This document shows positions 37,501 through 52,500 of a stretch of 64,000 nucleotides of DNA, piece after piece. The stretch's first letter is position 1. Every line of letters starts with the position of its first letter. The stretch is taken from NCBI RefSeq assembly GCF_050948175.1, contig NC_135195.1, forward strand, positions 7,654,001 to 7,718,000, read 5' to 3'. The position numbers and the translations under genes are program-made. Source of the DNA: Xylocopa sonorina. Taxonomy: Eukaryota > Arthropoda > Insecta > Hymenoptera > Apidae. The notes under the pieces are model-generated. The model did not search any database and was not told the DNA's origin. It was given only the letters and a program-made list of their open reading frames with translations.

Positions 37501-40500
37501 GCACACGCTCACGCACGATCTGTAAAATGGCTGACATCATAGAGGGTCCTCGATACGATCGTCCTTCCTCTTGGTCGATCCTCGATCTTCGAGCGCTTCC
37601 AAGATTGGCTATTCTCGGTGTTGGCGGCCCCAACTGGCTGGTACGACGGAACCTTGCCTCGCCCTCTTAATTTTCACGAAGTCGCTCATCTGTACCGAGC
37701 CTAACGATAAATCTTCCTCGACTCTTCGCACACGGACACTGTCTCTCGCCTCGACTGTCACACAGACTCCGCTATTTGATTCGCACCGAGTGCCACGATG
37801 TTCGACGGTCAGAAAGAACACACGGGAGGGAAGGAAAGAAAAAACGAGTACGCTCGGTTAAGTGGGATCGAAGATAAAAAGAACTTCGTTTAGTTTAATC
37901 GACGATAATGTACGATCACGCGATCGATACGATTCTTTAGCTACTGAAACGAACGATGTCCTTCGAGTCAGCTGTTTCTCTTGCGAATCCATGCCTCACG
38001 TGAATTAGAACGCAACAGGGTAGGAAAAGCCCGCGACGGCGTTAAAGTAACGGAGTTAAAAAGAGAGCAGGCAATTTAAAGTCGATATAAATCTAAGAGT
38101 GCAACGCGTGCTAGGATTTTCGCTCGGCTCTCGGTTTCACGTAACAACTTTCTTCGAAACTGTCGTTAATTCTGCCAGATCGCGCCGATCTCGTTTCCAC
38201 CGATCAGAGACCGATGCTAATTGTGCCCGCGGCGGATAAATAATCGAACGACGTTTACGATACCATTTGCGAAATCGAAACTCGTTCCACGGTTCTAGGC
38301 GGAAGAAGAAAACGCGCATAATCCCGGAGGGGAGTTTATCACGAACCAGGGTGGCCACTCATAAATTCTACCGATAAGAAACACGGCACGTTAGCAAAAT
38401 TTAATTCGTTCCGCCTTCCGGTCTCACGTTTCGTACACGTGATCCAAAAGAAAAAAGAGAAGAAATAAAAGATATCATCTGTACATTGTTTGCTATTACG
38501 AAAATAACGAAAAGTCTTATTCTTCGTTGTTTAGTCTCGTTTCCTTTTTCGCTTCTTTTCTTCGACGATAGACTGCACGCGACAATCCGAGCGATCGCGG
38601 TTATCCACGAGCGCGGTCCTGTTTAGGGTCGCGATTTACTGTAGCCGTTATCAATGAAAAGAGAAAAAAAAAGCAGCACGCTAATGTGGTAATTATGCTA
38701 ATAATAAACGTTACACGACATTACGCGTTCAACACCCGCCGCTCCCGGCTGTAAAACGGCGGTGATTTAACGTAACAACACGACCGCGCGTAAATTTAGC
38801 CATTTGCATGGTGCCGCGTTATTTCTCCCGACTGTCTTCCCGTTGCCCGGATTTATGTCGCCGCTTTTAATCCAATTCGTCTGAATATCGTTTGCATGCG
38901 ATGGAAAAATGGCGCGGAGTTAACGCGGCCGGGCCGACGAGCATCGTTAATGAATAAAAAGGCGGTGGCTCGAGTGGTAATGAGCATTTATATGCATGGC
39001 GTGTCGAATATCTGAGTAACTATATTGAACGTCATTCGGTGCACAGTGTGCCTCAAATCATTCTAACCCTTGTTTCCTAGAATAAAAAAAAAAAACCACT
39101 TCAACTTTCCGTTGTGTTCATCGAACGACTACTGGCCATTCAAAAACGATTTCCGTGGGAACGTTCCATTTGAAATTAGCGCGGTTCGTAGGGGATGACA
39201 GAATAATCGCGTAGCCAGGTTCACGGAGTTTGAGAAACACTGTGACGTGGTGCACGTCACGTTTCAAGCATCGACGTCGGAATCGTAACGCCGCTTCATC
39301 GGCACAATCACCCCCGGTAATGACAATAATTGTAAAGCGATTTAAGCGCGGCATGGTTGCGGGCATTAGCCGGCCCGTTATCATTACACCGGCCATAAGT
39401 TACGCCGCGAAATCTAATTAGAAGCGTGCACGGGGGCGTAGATCGCGCGTGTAATCGTCCGACTATCGGTACGGCTCGCGATACTGTAATCGCCGATCGA
39501 CGAGCAAGCGTGTCCCCCGATTTTTCTGCCGATCACACGCGCGACATCGCGCGTTTACATCCGACGTGGATTTCAGGGTGAACGACGTTAATTCCCGCCC
39601 CTCCATCGATGACGATTTAATTATTTAACCCCTGCTGCGGAAGAGCTGGAGATGCTCGAGTGTGTGTGTGTGCGTGTGTATAATAGAAAATTTCGCCAGG
39701 CACGTCCGAGCAGCAGCCATAATTTTCCGCGCGAGAAATCTACCGACAGCCTCGCGACGTTACGCGGAGAGCACCCTCGTGTTAGCCTTTCTTTTTCCGC
39801 CCCCTCTCGTCGACGACAGAAACGGAGTAAAACGAAGGAGGAAAGCGAGAGAGGTGAAAAAATGAGCAGGAAAAAGCTGGAGTAACGGAAGAGGGAGGAG
39901 AGGGGGGAAAAGGAAGGAAAAATAGGTGGAAACTCGGTTTCTCTTGTCGCGGATGCGTGAATCTCTTCTTTTCTCGAATCAGACAGTGGGATCGATAAAA
40001 TCTGTTCCCTCGCCCGGGGAAGTAGGTGAATGTTTACGCGTTATGTGCACACCGTGCGCGGCGTTCGGTATGCTCGGCTCGAGCCGGAGAGAAAACTTGT
40101 TTTCCCGGCATTAAAACGGGCCTCCATCCCGAGATTTACATAAAATAATGAAGCATAACAAGCGGAGGATGCGAGCCCGTATACATATTAAGTTGCTTTG
40201 ACTGAAATTCCGCTTAGCGACGGAATTTATTAGATTGCGATAAGGCTAGACGAACGCGTAACGAGCGCCACGGAGGAAATAGCAAAGGGGAGAACGATCT
40301 TTCCAGTAGAAAATCCGCGTTTATCGATTGGCCTATCGCAAGAGGCGAACCGTAACTACCCTTGCTGTCTGTCAGCTTTTCAGAATATTTCTGTCCAATT
40401 TCTGGATGCTACGTTTCATTTTCACGTGACTCTGAAAGTTGAGCTGTACGGAAAATTGGAAACGCGTTTACAGAAACTAATGAATACACTAAGCGACATG

Positions 40501-43500
40501 GTACTGTACTTACGTCACAGACGATGTCCGTGTACATATTAAGTTACTATGTCTGAAATTGCACTCGCTTAGCGGTGGAATTTATTAGACTGCGACGAGG
40601 CTAAAAGAACGCGCAATGACCAGCTGAGAGTACGAAACAGAAGAGAGTATATATCACGTGGATAGAAATGTACAGAGGCGAATTTATGAGTAAAATAATA
40701 CGGCTGCGTAAAACGTGTTTAATATCGCCCAATTTAGTAGACGGTTTTTACCGCGAGAATTATTTTAAAGCGTGTATTAATAAAGTTTAGCTACCCTTGG
40801 GGGTTAATTTTTGGGGGGCACGTTTCTTACGCAGATTAGTTTTTAATTTGAATAGAAATGAGCCCTTGCGATGCTAACGGGAACAAATTATAATAGATAC
40901 GCGACGTTGTAAAATTAAAAAATGTAACGGGTATGCAAGGTAGCAATTACTCGAGCGAATTGCTCGCTAAAGTAACTGCTAATTTTCTAACCCCCGGTGG
41001 AATTCTTTATTAATCTGGTGGGTGTCATTAAATTAGCAGCGCAACAAAAACTTAAACGGAACACTTAGAACCGTGTAGCTCTGAAATCTTAATTTTCTGA
41101 AAATCAGATGGCAGCTTGCTTCGTATTGAAATAATCGATAACACGTACACCGCGCGCAACGGAGATATGCAAATATCACGTAGAGCTGCGGGATTTTACG
41201 TTCAACGTGCCGATCGATCCCGGGAATTCCTATTTTCGCTTTATTTTATACGGCGAGAATACAAAGCATGTCTTTTGATTTACGCGTTTCCGCTGGTCTC
41301 GAAAACGTCCAGCTATCATTCGAACCTACGATCGTAACGAAATTCTGTATTTTCAAGCATCGTACGGCAGTACTTTCGACGAGTTGCAACTGGAAATTAC
41401 GAACAATGGATATTTAATTAATGTACTGAATTGATGGAACTTGACGTGTTGTTTTGACAATGTGAAGAAAGAAGCAAAGAGTCGGTATAACAAAAATTTC
41501 TATTTCCCTAAAGAACGCTACGCTAATAACAACCTTGACTTCTCAACTAAATAAATTCTACTTTAGAATGGAGCCTCGATTAACCAGAACACGATTATTC
41601 GTGATCTCGATCGCTCAAAATCTCATTTATCAAGGGTCTCAGTTATCCGGGTCTCGATTAACGAGGGTCTGAGTCAGTTATCCGAGGTCTCCTATTTACC
41701 AATAACGAAGGATCGTATCTTACGACTCTGCGTCTACAAGATCCCTCTCTCGCTGGTTCGTCGCTTTCTAACGTATAATGTAACAGCCATTTCTAGAAGA
41801 AAGCTAAAATAATTAAAACAACGCCAAATAAAATTTCGCTATCCACTTCTAAAAATTAATTTATCCAAATATCGATGTTTTTCACCCTCTAGTTCGGTCT
41901 GTGTCATTCCAAGATTTTCTAGAATGTACCATTTCCTCGAAGATCGTAGCGTTCCTGGCAAAGCTCGCTCGGGTGACATAACCGAAGAACGAGCCGCGTT
42001 TTTCGCGGGTCGTTAGTTTTGGTGTCAAGTTCGTCGCAAAAGCGATGCTCGCAGATTGGCAAGCTGCCTCCTCCGCGATACCGTGGTTAATGGTACAAGA
42101 GTCGACAGAAGCGTTCCCAACCGGATCGAACAGGTGTTTCGCGCCGTTTCATCTCGAGGATCGTACTGTCTCGCGATTTTTGCGCCCCTCCGCGAGACGA
42201 CAGCCTCGACCCCGTAAAAGCAAGTGCAGGCACTCGTGTCGGCACGCTTCTCGATTCAAGAGAACGGAAATGTCGAGGATCGTTCGAGTGTCGTCGGCGA
42301 TCGTCGCCAGGTTCTGCGAGACCTCGCTTGTTCGCTCAGAAATCGCGTTGATTCGTTATCGATCGGACGCCCTTTGACCTCGCGACGGGACTCTAATTAC
42401 CGACAACGACTCGCTTAAGTGCGTGTAATTGTTGTAAAGTTCGACGTCTCGTTTGGCTCTCTAAAAATACTCGACGGAACGTTTGTCGTCCGACTAAATG
42501 CATCGGTGACAGAGAGGTGGGCTGTTGGCTGAAAGCGTTCTGGCCTTCGACCGTGGAATTCTTTGGAAAACGCGCAAATAAATGTAAACGACGGTAGAAA
42601 CGTATTGTTAAACCCGTGGAGAAGCAGAGATTCGCGAATGTTCCAAATTTTCACGGTTATACAAACTTTACTGGCAACCTCGGAAATAGTTATAGAAATG
42701 AGTGTGCAAATCCATACCAGTTAGCGGGACATATTTTAAGCGTACGTTACGGCTGAGCGAATCACCTGATATCCCGAAACAGGAGTGTACGATACAGACG
42801 AAGTGTAGTCCCGTTCCATGGGGCGACGAGAGCTCGTGATCCGTATCGCTCGTATTACGCGAACGTCTTATCGAAGATAGGATTCGAACGTTCCTAGGGA
42901 ACCGAAATTGTCGGAGCGTCGGCACTTTAATGAGCCAATAGCGTGGCGAACCGTCGCTGTAATCAACCGAGTCTGACACGCTAAAACGTCGACCCGGTGC
43001 ACGCGTTCCGCGGGCAACGCGGATCAGAGGGTTGGATGCTCGTTCGAAGCGGTTCGTAATAAATTTCCTGTTTACCCAGAGATAAGGAACAGCCCGTCGA
43101 GTCTCTTCCCTCGATTAGACGGTTAACATTACCCAGCAGAGCGTAACCCTTTCGAAACGCGACACCACGCGAAACTGGGTCTGATTTACGCTCGAGATAA
43201 ACTCAACTGCCAAATTGTTTTATGAATTACGTTATCTGAGCACTCTCGCTCTTTATCGAGGACCCTCGGTTGCTCGATATTCCGTTAATCTTAATAGCCT
43301 AGGGTTGGACAACCGGTGAGTTACCTTCTCTCTGCTCCACAACCGTATTCCTTCCTTCTCCTTGGAAACAGCCGTACAAGGATCACCGTGAGCGCGAGTT
43401 CAACCCCTTTCTGGGGGTAGGAAGTCGGGTTTAAGGTCGAGGCGAAGGTTAATCGATTCTAAACGAGCGATACGTCAAGTTTCCGCCGATAAATTTCCAG

Positions 43501-46500
43501 CAATATTAACATTATACATAGAAGATCGTGTAGATTAATACTCTTCAACAACTCAATCATTTTTGGACATTTCCTAATCCCTACGATTTTCATTATCTAT
43601 ATCGTAACTACAGAAAACAAAAGGCTCCATCACAGAGATCAATGGAACCTCACATCCTTGCCATGAACGTCAAACTGGTCCACGACAAACAATCCTTTCC
43701 ACCACTCACTGCTTTCCACCACTTTCCAAAATCAGATCCGCTCACCTTTACTTTCCACCCCCGTTACGATCACACGAACACGATCGAGGACCGTCTCGAT
43801 CGTTACATCGGACCACAGCCACTGGTTTCTCCTTTAAAAAGGAAACAGCTTACAGAAAACGAGAAGAATCATCCGTCGAGCGACGTTCGCGAGCACAGCT
43901 GAGAGAGTTGCGGATTCGGCTGCGGAAGGTCCGCCGAGTGGTCCCGGAGGGCTCGTTTGGTATACAATGCACTCCAGGCCCCCGCGTGGATCGAAGAGGC
44001 GAGGTTCGTTATCGAAGCCGGGAAAAGAGCGAGGACGGGACAAGTGGGTCGACGCGAACGTCGAATTGGTCTTCTCGCGGCGTTTCACGGCTGAGCGGAA
44101 GGTTTACGAACCACTCCAACCGGTCTGCCACTCGAAACGCGATCAAAGGGTGCATTCATAATCTGCTACGCGTCGCGGTTTCGCTACTGGGCCCGCGAGC
44201 AGCCCCCTTTCGTAAACAGCATCAGATCGCCGCTGATCGAAGCGTCCATCGTCGGGAAGAACGACTGCTTGTCGTTCTCTATCGAGCATCGTGACTTTTC
44301 GTTCGTTTCTGGGTTAGCGAAAACAGGTTCTGGTTAGCGCAGCAATCGTTACATATACTTCGTGACATATTAAATTAATTGAAACGTCCAATTCGTTGAG
44401 AAAATTCTTACGTCTTTCTACAAGAAAATCCTGAATTCTACACTTAGGATTACTGCGAACTTTTAATTAGAGATATCTGCGAATATCTGAATGGAGACAG
44501 TGTGCATGTATGTATTTACATAAGGGAAATTTATGATCGGAGATTCGAAATTGCGGATATCGCGTTATAAAGTAATAACCTGAGTTATTAATCTGTTCCA
44601 TAACTCACTCCTTCGCAGATACTTTCCGATGATATAACTATGTAACCGAAATAGCTGAGCGATTTATTCGATAACGACTCGTGTGGTAAGCTGTAAAATT
44701 TATTTATCATCCCCAACAGCGCAAAACTATAATAGCTTTAACGACCATTCACTGATTTGCAAGAAATCAGTCGTGTCACGCTGGTGAATATTTCTGACTG
44801 CACTCGATTCGAGAGAGTGTAACCACGACGGCAACATCTGGACGGTGTTAAAAGCCTAAGCAACGCTGCACCACGAAACCCAATCCATGGCCTATCGATA
44901 AATCGTCGGTATACTCACCTCGTAGTATGTAATTTTGGTAATTTTGGTCGGCCTCGCTGCCAACCTTGATGAGGCAGGCGAGCCCGTCATTTTGCACGAA
45001 CTCGTGCACCAGGTCCTTGTCCTCCTGCGAAACCAAAGTTTATGGTAAATAACATCGCGCGCAGGGATCGACGCCCGTTACACGCGGGATCATCGCTTAC
45101 GCCTAATTTATTCAACGTGGTACGAAACGCCTAATCGACGGTTCGGCGCCTCCAAATTTATGGACCCCTGCCGTTTCGAAATTTGAAATGCTAAAACGGT
45201 CCGCGGCTCGATTACGATACACGGTGGATAAGAAACGACGCGACGTTAGACGCTCCCGTCGCGAGACCAAATGGCTTTATTTATGCGAACATGAGCTGCG
45301 CTTCGTAAATAAACCGACGACACGCTTTTCATCGAACGATTCGTTCTCGAATCAACGGATCGCAACGAGTAATAATTTAATTACGGTCGAAGTACTGGTT
45401 TCAGAAATTTCGCAACGAAATCCCACCCACGATAATTAAGGAAACGAGGACCTCGCGCTTTTGATAGACGCGGATGTTACATTACCCTTGACGGAAACGA
45501 ACGGAAACATGAATTTTTTCGTCTCTCACGAACGCCCCGTATCCAATTACCGCGAGCTTCTCTTCATTCCTCCGCGTTCCTATTTTCCACCCCCTATCTC
45601 AATTTGCATACGCTGCGTAAGATGTTATATAATTTTACAATATACTCGTTTGATCAAATATCCGCGCTGTTCTCCCTGCGCGACTGCGAAAAAGCTCTCG
45701 TCTATTCTTCGCTCGTAGAATTTACTTCGCACGAAGATCTTGGCAAACCATTAATAAGGACGAGACCGCGGACCTTCGACTGTACGAAAATTGAAAACGT
45801 TTACCTCGATGAGACAATTTTTTGCAGCGTTCGAGCGAACAAGTACTATAATGTACAATAGAATAACAATATATCCACTGTAAAGGAAAGGTTCAGCAGG
45901 AAGATCAAACGTAAGTAACGATGCGAAAACAAAGCCCTGGAATGGCAGAGGAACCCTCGCGTATCCCAGCCAGCCCAGCGGCAGATCGGAAGAGGTAAAT
46001 GGAATTAGTTATGCCGCTTCAGGCGGGAACTCGCGGACATAATGGAAAATCTGGGAAGTTTGATTAAACTCGCTCGCAGACCGAGCCTGGTCCCGCGATT
46101 TCGCCGCGTTTCGGGCCTCCGTTCGCAAGTTCGCGTCCCTGCGAACCCGCGGATCCGATTAGCCGAGATTAAGAAACGAAGTTGAACGTTACCGCGGCGA
46201 TCTCGTTCGACGGTATGGAACAGCCAACGAAAGTGGACGGAGAGCGTTGTAATTAATTTCGTAGCTAGCCCGCCTGATAATTGGAACGATAAGATACACC
46301 GTCCCGGAGGATGAGTTCGAGCATTGTTTTTAGGCGCCTCCGGTTCTGGCTTATCTAGCTTTTGGTCGCAACGATTTATCCTCGCGATGCTGGCGATTCT
46401 ATTGTCCAATTAAAGCGTTCGCCTTCGAGGGTGGGCGTTTGGTAAAACCTCGCGCGAGGAAGGGGTTGTTAGGTTCCGGTTCGAATCGGATGTTCCACGC

Positions 46501-49500
46501 AGATTCTGTTCCGCGTTTCGCGTCAGCGGAATGAACACGCGTTTAAAATTTACTGTGTAACCGTCAATCACTGTGCGCGATATAGTTTGCTTTCGACCAT
46601 TAGTACATTTACGATTCAATCTCGGTATAATAATCTTCTCAATAATTCAAATCATAAATTTTCGAGTCTATCGCACGCATAATATCGGTTACCATTGTCA
46701 TAATACCTCTCCCCGATGTGATTGCTCTAATGGAATATAATATTATTGACGTAAATAAACCGGATTGTCAATAAATCAATCGATCGCGTTAACGTATATC
46801 GCGCGACGTGGACGTGAATTAATGAAACGGTACGAATGAAAAATCGTGGTGAAATTAGACCGCGTAATCGGCACGAAATAGAACGATGATAACTTCTGAT
46901 GACGTTATTATATCGGCCGTCTGGAAGTGTGACAGCCGCTCCATTCATCACGGGTCTAACATAATTCAAGGATAAACTCATCCATCATTTGCAAGGAAGG
47001 AACGATAGCTTCCGGTGTAATGGGATTTCTTTTAACGGATGGCCCTCCCGCTCGCAACCGCGAAGAAAAATTTCACGTCTGTTCGGCTAATTGCGAGATT
47101 TAATTACGGTGAACAGAGTTAAGAAAGCTCCGACCGGAATAAACACGCTCCGGCAGCGTCCAGTTCGCTCGCCTCGCTTCCGGAAACGGAGGTGGTACCG
47201 TCGCGAAAGTTGAAACGGTCCACGTTCACGGAATGAACAAACTCTGGGTTGAATTTACTTTACAAGATCAAGCCGTTCGGTCATTTTAAATCATCAACGT
47301 CGAGAGACAAATTTGTTTTCTATTCCATGTCACGGCGAAGGGGTTAATAATTCAGGGAATATACACGTAACAGAAGGACGAACGTAAATTATTTTACAGA
47401 AGCGTCTGTTAACCCGATAAATCTTCGACGTATCGAACAAACGGAACTGGCAATCGCTCGAATTTAATTCCCTCGACTAAATTCATTCTACCCTTTCATT
47501 TCACCCTTTAGCACAGATCCATCAATTTACTCTACGCATTACCAGTTACGGGAGCCGTTCCGTACATCCGAACGAAAACTCGATAAATCATCGGCACGAG
47601 GTTCTCTCTAATTAAACGGCACCAAATCGCATTTTCCCGGCGCGCGCGCGGCAATTAAAACGTGCTCAGCGAAATTCCCGTCGAATCGGCTCGCGTTCGA
47701 CTCACCGACGATCGCAAATATTTTTCGCCTACGGAAAAAACAGCGAGGCCGCGGTCTCGTCCTTTCCGGTACCGGTAACTTTCACGCGTAATAATACTAA
47801 CTGCTCGATATGCGACAGTTTTCGAATGAAACGCGGTTCGAAAGAACGCGTTGAAATCCCCTCTGACACTTTGCATATGGAACTCAACACGAAATTAACG
47901 TTAATCCGAGTTAACTCTTACGAGCCCTCGAAAACTGTGGGATCGATTCGCTCGACACGATTTCCACGCGATACCAGGCTAACGTGAACCGGAAACGTGC
48001 TCGCGCGCTTTCTCCCTGATCGCTTCGCGTTACGCGCGAGGGCATTGCGATGCAGGGTGCACGGGTCGCGCGCCAAGAAATAACGAGCCTCCGCGAGACA
48101 AAGGGCCGCGGTTATCGAGACACGCGGATGGAAAAGAAACAGAAGCTACAGCAGAGGATACAACGAAGGTAGACGAGGAAAATGTACTCGCTCGTACCGC
48201 CATGCAAATATTTACTCGTCGAGCGGAGTAGCTTCGCGCAGAAATAGCTCCCCCGTCTGCTTATCCCTTCTTATTCGCGTCCCTTTCTCCCCAATGTCGC
48301 TCCCTTCGCTCTCCTTTCCTAGCCCAGAGTTTCCTCGTCCTACGTCTGTCCGCGATGCCCTTCCTAGCGGCCTCTTCGTCCCACCCTAATCGTCCGACTT
48401 CGTCCGACGTCGCGGCGCGTTCCCGCAGGTATCGCGAATTGTAAACTCACCTGAAAGATCTGCTTGAGGGAGAAGAGAGCCCGTCGCAGCTCGCGGCCCT
48501 CGCTGTTCAGCAATTTTTCTGCAACAGACAAGCAACACGTAACCATTTATTATAATAATACCACACGGTCGAGCCGCATTGTTGGCTGTTGGTGCCTGGG
48601 TCTTGTGGCAGGTAGGAGTCGGTCAGTCGAGCTCCTCTTTCTCTTTTTCGTTTCTTCTTTTTCGTTTGGGGGACCGAGTGGTTATATTCTTTTTATTTTT
48701 CCCTTGCTTCTTTTTTGGGACGCTGTTATAGGGATACTGGTCTGGGGATCGTGTTGTAAACAACGCGGACCAGTTGAGGTAGGCTCGAGGTGGTGCTATT
48801 AGTTGAATCGCATGTTGAACGCGAGTCGTTTCGTTATTTTTTTTTTTTTCTCCTTTGCTGGCGATCGGAGGAACGTGGCATCGAGCGTAATCGAATGGAT
48901 CGCTTCGAATCGCGCCCATCGAGATTCAATTGGCTAATCGTCTGATCGATCAACGCGAGGGACGAACGTTCGTTGTGAAAAAATATCCGCGCGGCTCTAT
49001 CGATTTAAAATCGTCCTCTCCCTTGTCGTTCCGCGGAAAGTGAAAAACGTTCAGTCTCTTCAGAGGATATCGTTCCCCTTTCGTGGAATCGATAAGAAAA
49101 TTGACCGCAGCTGTTTGCGCTCTAACGGTGCTTGGAAAGTGGTAGACGACGGCTCGCGCGAACGCGAACAAGCCACCCGGAAGTTCATTTAACGTGGAAA
49201 GATCAGGAACAGCTAAGCACACACTGGCAGCGCTTTTGTTTCCAACGTTAAGCATTGTCGACGCACCGTAGGGACTCGTTAATTATCAACTTCTCTCCAC
49301 GTCCGATTAAATCGTTCCTCGTGCTTCTGAGCGCCCTTCCCTTCCGTTTACAACGCACACCTTCCCTGAAATTCCATCTATGCGTTCCTTCGAAACCATA
49401 CTTTCGCAATTCTCGTGAAATTGATGCAAAGCAAGGAACAAAGTTTACTCACTCGCTTTCGTAAACTATTCGATACATGAAAGGGTTGAATCAACCCCAG

Positions 49501-52500
49501 TTTAAAATATCTAAGAAACCAATTCTATATGGACGACCAATAATTGTCGGAACAATTTCTGTCGGTAGAAATGATCTATTAGATTAAGGACTTAATTAGA
49601 TGGAAACCGGTTAATTAGGTACGCGATTAATTTAGCATGGCGAATTTTCGTCGGTTCACCTATTATTTCATCCCTCGCTCGGTCCTCTTCAACCCTCTCC
49701 CGCGTCATTTTCCTCTCCTTCACCGAGCTCCATCGTTCTTTTTCAATCGCGACTCCGACTGTATTACTAATAATTGAATTCCATCTCACCAGCAGCGCGC
49801 TAAATTCAATTTCGCCTAGCCTCGCGATGGTCCAGCCGAGACTTGCCAGCCTGGTGGAAAATTCAGGGAGAGGCGGTGAAAGAACGAGCGCGAACCAGAA
49901 GCGTAAAAGCGGACGGGAGTAGAAAGGGGTGAGAACCGCGGCGAAGGGGGTGGCGAGAAGACCATTTCGCTCGGCGTTCGTCCAGCGAAAAATCGGGAAA
50001 CGCATTATCGCCGTGGACACTCGAAGAAATACGCGACACCGTGCGAAAAGAAAGCCGGAAGCTGTCGATATATTCGGTTTTTAGCCGCGCTCGCCGCGCG
50101 ATACAGTAATTGCACGGTTCCAGCAGCGCGCGTCCGCGTGCATGCTCGATCGAGCGGTGCGCGAACGTTGATAATTGCCCGGTATCGATGCCAATTGGAG
50201 AATAATTTCGTCCGCGACAGGTTGACCGTTCATTTATGCTTGTAAGCGCAGCGCCGCGGCTATTGGCGTTCGACAATTAGGCACCGTGGCCGACCACGTG
50301 AATGCCGGCTTAATGACGACGAAAAGTGGCATGGGAATATTTTAATGGCCGGTAAATTACACGGGGGTGCGGGAAACTCTTTTCGCGTATGAAGAGATAA
50401 GCGCGCAGGAGCGTTTCAGTTTTAGAGAATGCACGACGTTCGAATGAATCGTTTTGCCGTATTAATTGTACGGAGATATGAAAATTGTAGTTGCGAACAA
50501 GTTTGTTCGATGCGCCACATCTTCGTGGTATTAATTAGGTGTCGATGGACGATGGAAATAATGGTAAAATAGTGAGAAAGTAACCAATCTTTGATAGAAT
50601 TGACCTTAAGACTGGAACGTTAAGTTGCCGGCTTGATTAAATGTACTTGTTACGAAATGTCTAAGGTAACACGGATTACAAAATAAAACCGAGGATTTGA
50701 ATTTGAATAAAGATTCCCCGTTGAATATTCAGTATCGCATTCATGGTACACGGAAGAGGCGCTGACGAAAAACGAGCGAAACGGATGAAAGAAAATGTTC
50801 CGCGATTTAATTGCATGCACGAGGAGCTAAGTACACGAAGGAGAAACGAAAACTATTTTCCAGCTGTGTTGTGTCCGTGAAATCGTGATTACGATTTAAA
50901 TATTTTCGCGTTACACCCTTCCGATAAGGATGGAATTGAATTTCGAATAAATTAAATTCCCTAACAATTGGCATTATCAGTGGTATATTGCCTTGCTCGC
51001 TTTTGATTTTACGAAATCTTCCCTCTCACAGCTTTCAGCGGCTGAAAGTAATATTTCTGGCCATAATTCTGTCTCGCCGGAATAAAATCGCGAATGGAAT
51101 GCGACGGCCACCGTAAAGTGACAAAAACCGCGGGGAAAAAAGGACGTCGAATGGAAAGCGGCGGGGCAAAAAGAGGCACGGGACGCGAGCCGCGAGCCTT
51201 GTTGGATTTTTATGAAATCCGAGCCAGCCCCGCGCGATTGAGCTAATTTCCATACCCGCGAGTCCGCGTAATTCGCGAGCCCGCAAGGACGAGCCCGCCT
51301 CGTCCAAGGATTTCGACTCCGCACGGTTTATCCGTGCTCTCGCCTCGGCTTCGGCTATATCTCGAAGCGCGTCGATTCTAAATTACCATTGAAATATATA
51401 CGCGTTAGATACGTGCTGCGCTATCGACCGTCCGGATTCCTTCGGATTTTAGCGGAACGCGCCGCGAAATAACGGAGTATCGACGTCCATCGCGAAACAG
51501 GAAGAACCGAGGACGGATTAACGCGCGGACACCTACGACTCTGCTGACAAATGTCCACCATTTGCATATTTAGAGACGACTAATCCCCCTCTCACGGACA
51601 CTTCTACACAAATCTCAACACGTTTACACTATCTCATTATAAAAGGAACTATCAATCGGTCTCCGCGGCTACTTAAAAACCTGTTCCCACAAAGACACTC
51701 GCAAGTAACGATCTCTTCTACGAGTAACTTTACCATTCTGTTTACCAACGCGTATCGATTCGCGCATTCGCTGAAATCCAAACGAATTAAAAACCACTTT
51801 CGTTTCGATACGGATCGCTGAAACATTCTCGAAGCCCACCGGCGTATTCCCGAATAAAGAAAACCGGCATGCGCCGCAAAGCGTATCGACGGTTGCATCG
51901 GGCTCGACGAAGCCTAGCGTGCACACGCGTGGCCGTACGGCACTGGTACGCGAAAAGGAAAAAGTTAGGGGTGGAGAGGAGGGAGGAAAAATATCGTTTT
52001 CATTCATGCGTTCTTATCTGCCCGCCTGTGTTTCATTCCCTCTTGGCCAGCCACGCCCGTGTTACTCGTCGAGTCACGGTCCGCGGGGCCCAATTCGCGA
52101 CTCCTTTCGCGGAAAAGGAGGCCCGCGCGGCCGCATAATCGGCCGCTATCACGCGATCATCGAATGCATTATGCATGCCAGGCTGTCGCGTAGCGAGGCG
52201 AAGGGTGGAAGCAGGGACGGGCGTATACGCGAGACCGCGGGTAATTAGGAATCGCTGTAGGGGCCCGTATACGAGACGAAAGAGTCCGAATCGAGCGGTG
52301 CGCCGAGGCGCAAGTGGAAAAAAAAAAGAAGAAGGAAAAGGGACGCGGGTCGAGCGAGGGTAGGAGGGAGAGAGAGAGAGAGGCTCGAGGACCTATCTTC
52401 TAAGAATAGCGGTCCCAAGGCCCTGGGGCCCTTGGCCTCTTCGTAATCAGTGGCCATATAAGCAGAACCCTCTCTCTTTTTATTCTACGCGAGACGGGAA

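Larger units (their letters stand above)
32558..44918 (-). other. Fhos intron 3 (12.4 kb)
   Basis: The largest intron. It holds a poly-A run, a GT-rich run, a diverged duplicated block near 40.2-40.6 kb, a pogo/Tigger-like terminal fragment near 41.6 kb and a perfect palindrome at 37369. No coding gene was recognised on either strand; the ORFs look random. Confidence 0.8.

Noticed and set aside
42875..42900. Minus-strand string gttcgaatcctatc, tRNA-like
   Set aside because: No complementary T stem and no acceptor stem partner.
46470..46500. tRNA B-box-like string ggttcgaatcgg
   Set aside because: The flanking bases cannot form a T stem, and no A box or cloverleaf was seen upstream.
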